Assembly: GCA_023374025.1 (NCBI GenBank)
Contig: SIJG01000005.1
Span: forward strand, 1,782,782 to 1,846,781
From: Heterodera schachtii
Lineage: Eukaryota; Nematoda; Chromadorea; Rhabditida; Heteroderidae
Direction of reading: 5' to 3'
Length of the DNA stretch: 64,000 nucleotides
The translations under genes and the position numbers were made by a program. Below, one piece after another: positions 1 through 10,838 of this stretch; the first letter of the stretch is position 1; every line of letters begins with the position of its first letter. Under the pieces are notes generated by a model. That model worked only from the letters and a program-made list of their open reading frames with translations. It ran no database searches and had not been told where the DNA came from.

Positions 1-234
1 AATCTTTAAAAGTAGGGATGGATGTGCACGGCAGGGTTAATAATTTAAAAATTTTCTCCATTCACCTCACGGCATTGTCGACCGCCATTTTCTTTTTCCA
101 AAAATGGCTCGAATTCTTATAAATTCGAATCCAAAGATAAAAAGTATTCGTCGCTCTAATAAATCCCAGATATATACATATATTCAATTACCTTGGTGGA
201 TTTATGGTTTAGCTGATTTTAAAGAATCCACACT

Positions 235-2828
235 CTACCCCCCCCTCCCTCCCTCCGCTATAAAAATTGTCTTTGTGCCATGGCATTTATGTTTTGTACA
301 TGCTGCCGGTCCGCCGCCATTGATTTCAATTTCGGTGAATTCAATGTTCACTGGTGGCATCCACATCGGAATGTTCAGCTTTTCGTTGCCCATGTCGACG
401 AGTTGGCCTCCGAATTGGCAGTCGCAAGTGAAGTTGTTGCCCCTGTTCAACGTCCATATGGTCGCAAGTTTGGCACAATCTTTCTTTGCAATACATCCCC
501 AGCGCATGATGCTTTCCGTGTCTACAAAATGAATATTCTCTTAAACCCAATCGAAATGATTTTCTAATTTATTTAAAATTTTAATAGATATTTTATTTTA
601 ATTAAATTTTTGGAGAAAAAAAATTAACGGATTTGACACTGAATTGTTTAATGTCTTATTTGAGTGATCCAAAAGTGCTTCTTCTTTTTTACATAATTTC
701 AATGCTCGCAGAGATATTTTGAAAATATTTGTTCCAGTTTTGTTAACCAAGCAATCGAATTACCAAAATTTGGCAAATTCTCAATTTTTTCCTATTTATA
801 TAAAAAATGCATTATGAAAATAATTTAAAAGTGCAATTGAAATTGGAATTTGGTATTATTTTTAATATTTTAAAATAAATATTTATTTTTGATTTTCCAA
901 CTCTGTCCTTTTGTTTGATTAATTTTGTCTTTGTCTCATCAACAGGGCTGCCAAAAATATGCACGAAAAGTGCCCAAAATATGCGCATAAATCAGGGTTT
1001 CTATCTCAAAATTTTCAAAATAAGAACATCAGGGCCAAAAATTAATATTTTAGGGTAAAAAATAAGAAAATTTTGCAAAATTGTTTCGAATCAGTTATTT
1101 TTACAAGTTTTTCCTATTATTTAGAGCATGGAGGTCAGAAAAAAATATGCAAGCATTTGCATATATTTGCAGTCCTGCTCATCAAAAGTCGGATTTTCAA
1201 ATTAAAAATATTCAAATTTTGAAAATGAATTTACCAGATTTACAGTTGGCCAAAAAACAAAACTCATGTTCCTTCTCGCATTCGCTTTTTTGAAGACCTC
1301 CGTAGCCGTTGTGGTCGTACTCTCCACGAAGGCATTTCAAATCTTTAGCAAGCAATTAATTAATTAACCAAGCATAAAATTTGATCATTGAAATTTTTAC
1401 AAAAAAATTCACTAATTTTTAAATATGTATGGAAAAACGTAAAGAAGACCAAGAAGTTTTTTGGGAAACAATTTTCGATTACTTTAAAAAATGTCTTTTT
1501 TCTAATTACATGATAATGAATAAATAAATATGTTATTGAAAAGAATAAAATAGTTTTTATTTCGTTTTAGTAAAAGTTTTTTTAGTTTATTAAGCCAAAT
1601 GCATAATCATTTTTGACATTAATTTTTTTTAACGATTTTCTGAGTAAGATTGAATTGTTCTGTCACCCTCCTGCACTTAAATTTAAAAAAAAAATTAAAA
1701 ATTCCTGGAATTTGAATTATAGAATTTTCCAAACATTTGTAATTTTCAAAATGAACTTGGAAATTCACGACGATTCTATTAAATTATCATTAATTAAAAG
1801 AAGCCCTTACTTTCCTGCTGTTCGTTGCCCATTTCCTCGTTGAAATCGCCGTATTCGCATTTGCATTTGGGGTTTTTCATTTTTTGCTTGGTAAAACTTT
1901 TCTCGGCGGATTCTGCACAGAGTTTGGCTTTGTTGTCGAAAGAACAGTCCCAGTGAGTGTATTTATACGTGGGATGGTCTTCTGGAAGATTGGAATTGTT
2001 TGTTTTTCGAATTATTCGAAAACGCTGGCACTTTTGGGTTTTGGCCATATTTTGTCAGAAAGATTATTTTTATTGCATTTAAATCTTAAATTATTGACAA
2101 GAAACCGTAATCACTAGGGCTGGGAATTTATGTAAGAAAATTTACAAAATAAGTAAATAAAAAAATATATATGTATTAAAATATGTAAGTAAAATTTTTA
2201 AAATGGTTATTTTTTAGAAAAAAAATTATTCGTAAAGGGTGAAATAAGTACAAAATACCACAAAAATGACCTAATAGGCTTAGAATAAAATTTTTGTAAA
2301 TTAATTTTTGCTACTTTAAAAAAAAAACCTTTTTTTATGAGTACATTTTTTAAAAAAATAATTATTTTTCACAATAAATTTCTATATCTCATAAATGCTT
2401 AAATATATAAAAAAATGAACATATGTACGAAAATTCGAAATGGGAATCCAGAAAAAATATGTATTTACATAAAATTCCCAGAACTTGTAGCATATTTTGA
2501 ATTTTTAAAGGCTAATTGGTGCAAAATTCACGCGAGATTATATGAAAATTAGGGTTAATTTCTTGTACTTAATTAAAGTTGAAATTCATTTACCGCCGAT
2601 ACAGATGATAGTCTTGCAATAATACTGTTGGAACTCGCATTCTTTGGTTGTGACATTTTCATTTGGAGTATGGTCCGTCATAATCAATTGCTGCCCAAAT
2701 TTGCACTTCAAGTCTTTAAATGCTTAAAAAATAACATTTTTTATTTTTTAATAAAATGTTCGAAATTAACCGGAGCAATGGTCCAACAGAAGAAGATAAA
2801 CAAAAACATTCAAAACTCCAATTAACAT
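235..2828 (-). CDS. Secreted two-module cysteine-rich protein, 5 exons
   Basis: I see five exons (minus strand, in order): 2771-2828, 2594-2713, 1811-1981, 1235-1342, 235-521. All joins are phase 1 (G|GT donors). Exon 1 is a signal peptide (MLIGVLNVFVYLLLLDHCS) after a TTTTCAG acceptor, probably a trans-splice site. The mature part repeats one module twice. Half A is L-K-C-x-x-G, then E-C, Y/F-C and a last C. Half B is W-x-C, a second C, then C-x-C-x-Y/F-G and G-N-E. Exons 2+3 make module 1 and 4+5 module 2. The last exon ends at TAG after a G-homopolymer, so a base error there could hide further exons. The cysteine spacing recalls nematode ET-module or Ly6-like extracellular domains; that link is from memory. 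Function is unknown; it should be extracellular. It is a paralogue of the genes at 8845-9416 and 17512-24094. Confidence 0.72.
943..1177. mobile_element. hAT-like MITE, 235 bp, 8-bp TSD
   Basis: It starts CAGGGCTGCCAAAAATATGC and ends with the decayed complement ATATTTGCAGTCCTG. It is flanked by the perfect direct repeat CTCATCAA (935-942 and 1178-1185). It sits in the last intron of the cysteine-rich gene. Its interior holds a fragment of the TTCTGAT-word family (AATCAG, GAACATC). There is no coding capacity. Confidence 0.85.
2115..2484. mobile_element. MITE-like inverted-repeat element in intron 2
   Basis: The left end is TAGGGCTGGGAATTTATG and the right end is the complement ACATAAAATTCCCAG. 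The interior is AT-rich, with repeated TTACATA/TATGTAA words. No clean 8-bp duplication is visible and the right end is decayed. It lies between exons 2 and 3 of the 235-2828 gene. Confidence 0.5.
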
Positions 2829-2999
2829 TTTCAATAGCTGATGTTTTGCTGAAAATTAAATGAGGGCGGGGCTGGGAAGCTTATAATTATTAAATTTAAA
2901 CACCAAAAGTAATAAAATTGTTTTATATTATAAAATTAATCAAACGCTCAGAAAATGAGAAAATCATCAAAAAGCAAATGAATGAAAATATTTCAGTTG

Positions 3000-3725
3000 T
3001 TCGGTCGATTTACATAATGAAAATGGTATATGTGATTCACAGAGCAATTGGGAATATGTATTTATAATTTTAATTAAAAAAGCGCCGTAATTCAATGATA
3101 CTAATAATCTGTGGAATAATAATGCCGCTTCGGAGCGCGGAATGGAAGCGGGTCGGGATCAGGTCTGTGCGTAATTACTGATTACGGAAGTTAACTTCAT
3201 TGTTGGACCCCCGTAATTACGGATTAGGATTTCCGTACTTGAGAAAATAGCCGTAATTATAGATTACGGATATTCGTAATTTTTTTACAATTTCTGTTAA
3301 TGCAACGAAATTATCAATTTTTTCCCGGCTGCGTCTATCGGCACCGTCGCACCAGGGATGGTACGGATTTCCGATTTCCGACGTCCGAAAAAATTTTGGG
3401 TCTCGGAATTCAGATTTACGAAATTTTGGGAAAAAGTCGGAATTTTTTTGTTTTTTTTTCAAAAATTAGCAATTTTTGTACAATTTCTGTTAATGCACTG
3501 AAATTATCAATTTTTTTCCCGGCTGCAACTATCGGCACCGCCGCATCTCTAATTTTCCACTCAAACCCCCATTCTTACCAGTGCTTGTTTTTCCCGGTTG
3601 CCCTACCGGGACCGGAACCGGGACCTGAGCTTTGCAAATTCCGGGACAGGGAACCGGGACCGGGACCTCGGATGACCGGGAATTCCCGGCCCGGTCCCGC
3701 TTAACTCTAGTTAAAATCAATAATG
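3000..3725. repeat. Composite of decayed dispersed repeats, no gene seen
   Basis: From 3117 to 3280 there is a piece with repeated ATTACGG words, as in the element at 50417-52234. At about 3350 comes a CAGGGATGGTACGGATT end with TTCCGA words, as in the small element at 23621-23718. Two decayed GGCGGYGCC cores follow, then a CCCGGGACC-word tract at 3590-3710 ending near AACTCTAG. The reading frames here come from the repeats. Confidence 0.6.
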
Positions 3726-3734
3726 AGGTGAAAA

Positions 3735-4372
3735 ATATGGGAGAGAGAGAAGGGGAAGAGAGAGAGAGAAAGGGGAGAGAAGAGAGAGAGAAAGGGAAGA
3801 GAAGGGAGAGAGAGGGGAGAGAAAGGGGGAGAGAGGGGAGAGAAAGGGGGAGAGAAAGGGGGAGAGAGGGGAGAGAAAGGGGGAGAGAGGCTGGAGAGAG
3901 ACAGAGGGAGCGAGAGACGGGGTAGGGGGAGAGAGGGGAGAGAGAAAGGGAAGAGAAGGGAGAGAGAGGGGAGAGAAAGGGGGAGAGAGGGGAGAGAAAG
4001 GGGGAGAGAGGCTGGAGAGAGACAGAGGGAGCGAGAGACGGGGTAGGGGGAGAGAGGGGAGAGAGACAAGCGAGAGAGAAGGGAGAGAGTGAACGGAGAG
4101 AGAGAGCGAGGGGAGAGAGAGAAGCGGGAGAGAGAGAGAAAGGGGAGAGAAGAGAGAGAGAAAGGGGAGAGAAAGGGGGAGAGAGATTAGAGACGAGGGA
4201 GAGAAAGAAGGAAGAGAGAGAGGGGAGAAGGACAAGGGAGACAAAGAAGGAAGAGAGATGGGAGAGAGAAGGAAGAGTGAGAAGGAAGAGAGAGAAGGGA
4301 GTGAGTGAAGGGGGGAGAGTGAAGGGGGGAGAGAGAGAGAAGGGAGAGAGAGAGCTAGAGAGAAGGGAGATA
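3735..4372. repeat. 640-bp polypurine GA tract
   Basis: The plus strand is almost purely G and A (GAGAGA, GGGGAGAG), so the minus strand is a polypyrimidine tract. A unit with GGCTGGAGAGAGACAGAGG recurs 120 bp apart (about 3890 and 4010), so part of the tract grew by tandem duplication. Long frames on both strands (Arg/Glu/Gly-rich or Ser/Leu/Pro-rich) follow from composition and are not genes. Such mirror-like purine tracts can form triplex DNA. Confidence 0.9.
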
Positions 4373-4399
4373 TCTGTCGTTTCAGGTTTTGAATGTTGG

Positions 4400-5228
4400 T
4401 TGGCGTTCTATTAATTAATTTAATATTTTTCTTAAATGATTGAAATTACCCACAACATATGAAAGGTTTGAAGCTGGGACCCCCTTTTTTTCTATAGCCT
4501 AATTAGTAGGAAAAAAACTTTTCTTTTTTGTGTTTGCCTTTTATTTACATATTTCGGGCCTTTCCTACCTATTACATATGTAAATATTTTTATACATATT
4601 TTGGACTTTTTCGCATTTTTGTACATATTTTGCAATTTTTGAGGATTTTTTTAAGGAAATTTTCAGTAAATGCCCCCAAAAACCAAAAATTTCACAATTT
4701 TTTATACATATCATTTTTTACATATTTAGGATTTTTGTGAATTTATAGAAATTTCATGTGGAAATTATTATACATTTAATATCATACAAAAAACACTTAC
4801 CCACATATAACAATTTTTTTTGGTAATGATGCTTATTTTCGGACTCTATATTTAAAATAAATTTTAAAAATATTAAAAATCTAAGTTTGGTGGTATTTTC
4901 CCAGTGTCGCTTTTCTTGAAATGAAAAACTTTCTCTCGGTGTCGCATTTTCCAGTGTCGTATTTACAGCAGATTTACACCTTATTTGTTAGTTAAGGATT
5001 TTGGAGAACTTTCAAATTGAAAAAATATTAATGTTCTAATTTAAGCTTATAAAACAAAATTTGAAAATAATGGAGTCCGATTATGTGAAAATGCTTTCGG
5101 TAAAAAAAAATCGTGTTTCTTATCTTCGTGTTTTTAGCGCGTTTCGTGTTCGTGTTTCATATTTTATTTTAGTTTCGTATTTCGTTTTTGCATTTTATGT
5201 TTCGATTCGCAACAACCTTGGTGTGCAT
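4400..5228. repeat. Word-repeat DNA (TACATATTT, GTGTCGC), no gene seen
   Basis: From 4540 to 4730 TTACATATTT-like words recur, matching 20690-21175. From 4900 to 4970 GTGTCGC-like words recur, as in the 46420-48059 element. From 5100 to 5210 TTCGTGTTTCG words lead up to the next element. No supported exon was found. Confidence 0.5.
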
Positions 5229-5780
5229 CAGGGATGCGCTTTCGCCTTCGCATATTTCGCTTTTTTGGCACTTTCGCTTTCTCGTTTCGCATTTTGGCGC
5301 GAAAGCGAGTGTTACACCCCTAAGAATGAGGGATGAAATGCCCCTAAATTTCTCAAAATTTGACATATAAATATGGTAATTTTCAGTGAAAACCTGTTTA
5401 AAAATGGCCAAAATTCCCAATTTTTTCCACGGCGGCGCCTATGGGCACCGCCGCGCCCCAAAAACTTAAAAATCGCAAAATTATTATTTTTTATTGAAAA
5501 TCTGTTGACTACTTTCACTTAACTTTTTAAAAAATTTCCCGGCTGGGCCTACTGGCGCCGCCTGCCCACTCTTCCCTAAAAGTTTTTCGGAAAAAGCGCA
5601 CCGCAAAAGCAATTTGGAATAGAATTTTAAAAAATGATGATTTTTGCTTTATGATTTCGAAATTTTGACTATTAAAAAGTTGTAGGAAAAATTTTGCGAT
5701 TCGCATTTATTTTAATTTCCCATTTTTTACTTTCGCAATTTCGCATTTCGCTTTTTATTTTCCAATTTGGCCTATCCCTG
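5229..5780. mobile_element. hAT-like MITE, 552 bp, perfect 8-bp TSD, TTCGC-word
   Basis: The left end is CAGGGATGCGCTTTCGCC and the right end GGCCTATCCCTG. It is flanked by GTGTGCAT on both sides (5221-5228 and 5781-5788). Subterminal regions repeat TTTCGCATTTCGC-like words. The interior has the GC cassette at 5431-5452 and a second decayed core near 5536. There is no open frame. Confidence 0.9.
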
Positions 5781-5999
5781 GTGTGCATATAAAAAAATAA
5801 TTCAAAAAAAAATTAAAATTGTTTTAATAAACACATTTTGGACATTAATAAATTTTAAACAAATAAAACACATGATAGATTTGAACATACGGTCATGAAA
5901 CAAGAGTACGTCTCTTTCCAAAATTTGGTACCAAAATAATTATGCTGGTATTAACAACATTTCAAAATCTCAAATTCACTTAACTATAGCTAAATGTTT

Positions 6000-6651
6000 T
6001 GGTCCCGCTCAAGTTGAAATCGGACTTCCCGGTTCTTGTCACCCAGACTTTTAAATTCCCGTTTCCGATCAACGAAAAAAATAGTTCTAAAACCTAAATT
6101 AAAAATTTTAAAATCTAAAATTGAAAACATTGATTATGTAATCAGGATAGTTCAGAATTTGGGAGGCCCATTTTTTTTTTGCAAAAATCCAAATGATTCA
6201 AATCTTTGTGTTTAATTGACACATATTTTATCATTTAAAAAAAAAAACAGTTCACAAATTGAGCCTAGTAATCCAAAAAAAAACTAGCCTTTTTTATTGA
6301 AAATCTGTTAACAAATCACACTCAAATTTTCAAAATTTTCCCAGGCGGCGCCTATCGGCACCGCCGGACCCCCGTATTGAAATAAATTTGGTTTTAAAGA
6401 TTATTAAAAAATATATTTTAATTAGATTTTGCTTTAATTTTTGGATTTTATAAAATAAATAGCAAAATTAAAACTAATTTTGTATTATTTTACTTGAAAT
6501 AAAATAAAATTTGAATTTTTTTGAATTTTTTAAAATTTTTTTGATTTTTTAAATTTCCCGGTTGGTCCCGGTCCCGGACAAATCCGAGGTCCCGGTCCCC
6601 GTCCGGGTCCCGGTTTTGGCAAAATTTCCCGGTCCCGTACAACCCTACTAT
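6000..6651. mobile_element. Decayed element of the CCCGGGTCC-word family
   Basis: The right side is a dense tract of CCCGGTCCCGG words (6555-6640) ending CCGTACAACCCTA, the terminus of the TAGGGTTACACGGG family seen at 15325-16170. The GC cassette is at 6344-6365 with its usual left companion (CTGTTAACAAATC). The left end is not clear, so the limits are approximate. Confidence 0.45.
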
Positions 6652-6710
6652 TTTGAACAAAATAAAGTAAAAAACAAATTTTTACATTGGTCCCAAAAAT
6701 TAGGTACGAA

Positions 6711-6904
6711 CAGGGGTGGGGCGCGGACAGAAAAACCCCGCGGTTGCGGATCGCGGATTCAACTTGCCGCGGTCGCGGATCGTGTATTTAAAACCTCTAA
6801 TTTTCTAATTTTTGGGGAACGGGTTGGGTCCGGCGGTGCCTGCGGACTCAAATTGCCGCGGTCGCGAAAAAAATGCCGTGAATCGCGGTCGCGCCCCACC
6901 CCTG
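6711..6904. mobile_element. hAT-like MITE, 194 bp, CGCGATCC-word
   Basis: The terminal inverted repeat is CAGGGGTGGGGCGCG at the left and CGCGCCCCACCCCTG at the right. Flanks are GGTACGAA on the left and GTACGAAA on the right, sharing GTACGAA. The body is repeats of GCGGATCGCGG / GGTCGCGGATCG. The right end of a relative is at 13128-13247. Confidence 0.85.
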
Positions 6905-8844
6905 GTACGAAATGCGGCTAACAAATAAGTAGAAGCAAATTATGTAATGGTTGCGATGGGTGGCTGAGAGCTTGGATTGAAAATAAAAATTTGGCTCAAA
7001 GACAGGCATTATTCCCGATTTAATGGAGGGTCTCTCTGTTAGCCAAAAGCAGGAACCCCCCATTTAGTATTTTTGTAAGGCGCAGTGCATTTTTAATTAT
7101 TTTTTTGCTCTGCAATTTTATCCATTTTTATTAAATATTTTCGTAAAGATTTTGTAATTTTTTCTGTTTTTGTAAATATTTCGGAATTTTTTTTATAAAT
7201 ATAATATCCGTTCTCTATTTATTGAATTTTCCAAAAATAATAATCAATTAATTTTTAAGATAATATTCTTTTTATTTGTTCTTAACAGCTGATATACTGA
7301 AAAATTATTGTGAATAAGAAAAAGTGCCACAAAAAGATCTATTGGGCTTAGAATAAAATTTTAGATTTTGATACCTCTCATTTGAAAAAGAAAATCGATT
7401 TTTATGATAGTTTTCAAAATATTTTTTGTAATTTTCAAAAGAATTTTTTTAAAAATCTTAAATTATCTCAAAATATGTAAAATAATACAAAAAGTACGCA
7501 AGTCAAAAATAATTTCTTATTAAAAAATGAGTAAAAAAAAGGAAAATATAACACGGTTTTTTTAGAAAAAAATAAATTATATTATTTCCAAATTGTGCCA
7601 GGTATTTTCGAAAGTGACTAATAAATGCCGCCGGGTTTGAGTGCCAAGATGCGAATCTGCAGGCTCTTGTAGCAGAATTAGAAAAGCGCAAGTCCTTCTA
7701 TAATGTATAAGAGCTGTGTTTATCTTTAATTTCTAAATTTAACGAGATTTATACCATATAGAAGTTTTTAAAAACAAGCTTATTGTCGAAAAAACACTGT
7801 CGAAAACTAACAGCACTTCCAAATTACCATAAAACTCTTATTGTTGTATTACTTATTAATATTTGTGTAATATGAAATGTTATTCAATTATTATGCTATT
7901 TTACCGCGATCGATAGAAAATACAATGTAAGAAAAATTATATGCCAAATAAATAATTTTAAGTAAAATGTGATATATAACGATTTTTTAAAATAAAATGA
8001 TATATATAAATTGATCATGGCCATGACATTAATCCCTTCGGGATTATTATGGACGACTTTGTATGACTTATAAAATAATCTATTTTTCATCTTATTAACT
8101 TGTCTAGCTGAAAATATGAGTTTAGTTGACTTTTTGAATCGCCTATATGATCGTCCATAATTATTACTAATAACACACAAATTTTAAAATTTTTAGTGAA
8201 AAAATTTTGAATAAATATATTAATAATAAAACCATAATACTAGTTAAAAAAATTACATACAAACTAATAGGATAGTTGAATTTATTATGATAAACAGTAT
8301 AATGGGTTATGACGGTATCGCACCAAAGAGCCATCATTTTCAAAGATTTCATTTAAAAAGCGAAATTTTTTATGAAATTTTATAGCATATGCAAAATAAG
8401 ATTTAAATTTTGAATATGAAAAGCTTTCGGAAAATATTTAGGTCAAAAATCAGGTTTTGGCTTCACATTTTTTAACCCATAACACCGCTTTACTTTACAA
8501 TAAGATATTTGGATATCCCATTAATAGGTTTCAACAGAGATATGATTGAAAATTTATAAAATCCTCACCAAATTACCATAAAAGCATCTTTTGGGATGAA
8601 AAAGCATCCTTTTTAAACACTTTTATATCAAAAAACCAATTTAATTTCAAACAAAGAAAACTGAAGTTTTTGACTTCGAATTTCCAGAGAATTTTGAAAC
8701 TTGAGTTGATTTCTTCAATATTTTGCTGGGCCATCAAATTAATAAATTTCTACGTAAATCCTAATAAAAAAAAACTGAAATCACACAAAAAACAGAAGTG
8801 AGGGTAATTTCTAAGGTTTCATATCTCCTATTAAAACTTATTAA
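6905..8844. other. AT-rich intergenic DNA, no supported gene
   Basis: I find no exon with convincing borders. A short frame ending near 7707 (plus; LQALVAELEKRKSFYNV) looks coiled-coil-like but has no good acceptor. A short inverted pair, TTATTATGGACGAC (about 8045) and GTCCATAATTATTA (about 8155), could form a hairpin. Confidence 0.4.
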
Positions 8845-9416
8845 TCACCCCGTTTTCTTGCCGTGTTTCTCGCGCATCGATTCATAATGTTGCTCAAAAG
8901 TTTCTTTTTCATTGGACATGTCGTAGCCGACCCAGTCATCCTTATTACGATCCAAAACAAACTGTTCGTGTGTTTCGCACTTCCAAATTTCCATTTTATA
9001 ACTTATGGTCAAGTTAGGCTTTCCAATTGGCATGCAGCCCCATTCAGCAAAGTGTCCCGTCTCATATTTCACTAAAATTTCGAAGAGCAGTAAATATTAG
9101 GATTATCTTTGCTATTGAAAATGTTTGCATCGATTATAATTTATTTATTAGGAAAAGATAATATTTATTAAAATTTTATATTTTTGTCATTATTTCATTT
9201 TTTTGTTAATTTTCATTACCGTCATAACAAAAAATGAAATAGCAGTTAGAAGACTCAAAGGGGCAAACGTTTCGCCCAATATCATTTGTTTTCGTCGTTT
9301 TGCGTCCTCGTTTACACTTTAATGAAGGTAAATAGGTAAATTATTTTTTCCATTTTAAGTATTACGGTAAGATTCGCTCCATTTTTGTACGCGGTCTCTT
9401 GCCAATTAATATCAGG
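8845..9416 (-). CDS. Cysteine-rich module gene, 3' three exons (5' end not found)
   Basis: I see three exons in order: 9366-9416 (17 codons, N-G-A-N-L-T end, phase 0), 9220-9316 (C-K-R-G..., V-C-P-F, N-C-Y-F, F-C; phase 1), and 8845-9071 (F-A-E-W-G-C, W-K-C, stop TGA). Acceptors are TTTTTTAG, TTAAAG and AATTTTAG. The middle exon is half A of the module in 235-2828 and 17512-24094, and the last exon is a divergent half B. The final 45 residues are charged and lack the usual C-x-C-x-F-G. No signal-peptide exon was recognised upstream in 9417-10580, so the model is 5'-incomplete. Function is unknown; probably secreted. Confidence 0.55.
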
Positions 9417-10587
9417 CTAAAAAATAAACACATTTAATTTAATAGTGTATTTTTGATTAAAAAGTAAAAACGAATTTCCTTTTTCCTGTTTTTACTGGCC
9501 CGAGAAGCGATGCCGCACCGATTTGTGCATGTACTGGAACGAAGCCCGAATGCAAGTGTGAAAAAATAATAAATTTAATTTATTAAAGCTTATACCAAAA
9601 TTAAAATAAGAGCATTTAGTGAAAAATAAATATTAAAAAAACAATTTAATAATTAATAAAAAAAAAATATAAAATAAATAAAAAAGAAAAAAAAATTATA
9701 ATAATAAATAGGTAGCGAAACGAGAGTTTCGGTCTCTTGTCTCGGGAAACAAGGATAAGAATTTTCCCAAGAACATGGAAATGGGATTTGCTATGAATTT
9801 TTGGCTTTTCGAATTTTAGTACCTTGTTTTATCTCACATTTTTTTACGTTTTATGATTTGAAAGATTTATTGGAGGAAAAACCCAATCTCATATGATTAG
9901 TTAGCTTTTAAATACATTTTGATGTATGATTATTTGATAGTCTGCTAAAAATATTTCCAGCAATTTCTGAAGAATGTGTTTAAAATTTTGCCAATAATTT
10001 AATTTTAAAAAATTTCAGGTAAACTTTTACTATATTTTTGAACTCTAATTTACAAACACAATTAATGCATATTTATATTTTTATTAATTATTAAAAAATT
10101 TTTAATGTTATAATTATTTAAATAAATAATTATTATCACTAAATATTTTTATAACAATAATAATAATAATTTTGTTTTCATTTTATTAATAATAATTAAA
10201 TTCAATTTTCAAATTTTAAATTTCCTATTAATCCACACTTGCATCATTCAGACTTTGTCCTCACATCACTTGAGGCTTATTCAAATTAGATCAGATCAGG
10301 GATCGGTTTTTATGACGATCTTATGGTATCAGCAATAAGAAACCCTTCAATTAAATATTGTTTATCATATCACGGCTTTTCCTAACCGAATGAGCGTCGT
10401 CGCCCCCCCCCCCGCCGTAGTTCAATATAATTGTTTTTGACAAAAACACTAATCATCAGCAAAAGCTTAATTTTAAACTGAATCGCCCCATGAATAACGT
10501 AAAATTTTCAAAATTTCATCTTAAAACAAGCACAAAAATATGGAAAGCAAGCCAAACCTACTAAAATGATAATATATAATTTTTTAG
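9417..10587. other. AT-rich gap, mostly uninterpreted
   Basis: Upstream exons of the minus-strand gene ending at 8845, or of the plus-strand terminal exon at 10588, should lie here, but none is secure. A plus-strand frame at 9497-9568 contains ICACTGTKPECKCEK. The same bases on the minus strand have a GTAAAA donor at 9500. I cannot decide between them. A C-homopolymer is at 10406-10416. Confidence 0.3.
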
Positions 10588-10674
10588 GCTACAACCGTTG
10601 GGTTAATTGGAGCCGGCGCTGGAGTCGTTGTTGTCGTCGTTGTGGTGGGAAACATTGCCTCGACCTATGTTTAA
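10588..10674 (+). CDS. Terminal exon encoding a Gly/Val transmembrane-like C-terminus
   Basis: After a strong acceptor (AATTTTTTAG) there are 28 codons and a TAA: A-T-T-V-G-L-I-G-A-G-A-G, eight valines, then G-N-I-A-S-T-Y-V. AATAAA follows 9 bases after the stop. The hydrophobic stretch with G-x-G spacing could be a membrane anchor. The minus strand of the same DNA reads as eight threonines followed by PAPAP, which is also common in secreted proteins. The plus reading is preferred for its acceptor, stop and poly(A) signal together. Upstream exons were not identified. Confidence 0.4.
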   Translation, partial: ATTVGLIGAGAGVVVVVVVVGNIASTYV

Positions 10675-10838
10675 ATTTGATTAATAAAGGATTTATAAAT
10701 TACCATTATTCAATATTATAAAATGCCAAAAATTAAAATGTGAAAAAATTTTAAAAGGAAATTTCTGTCAAATATTAGGAAGCAAATTAACCAAATTTTA
10801 AATAGCTTTTTATCTATTCTTTTAAATGTATAAAAATC

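Noticed and set aside
3632..4244. Long open frames on both strands (Arg/Glu/Gly-rich and Ser/Leu/Pro-rich)
   Set aside because: They are translations of the polypurine/polypyrimidine tract and have no splice or domain support.
7503..7707. Possible terminal exon with L-Q-A-L-V-A-E-L-E-K-R-K (plus strand, ends about 7707)
   Set aside because: No acceptable acceptor precedes it and stops close the frame just upstream; too little to support a gene.
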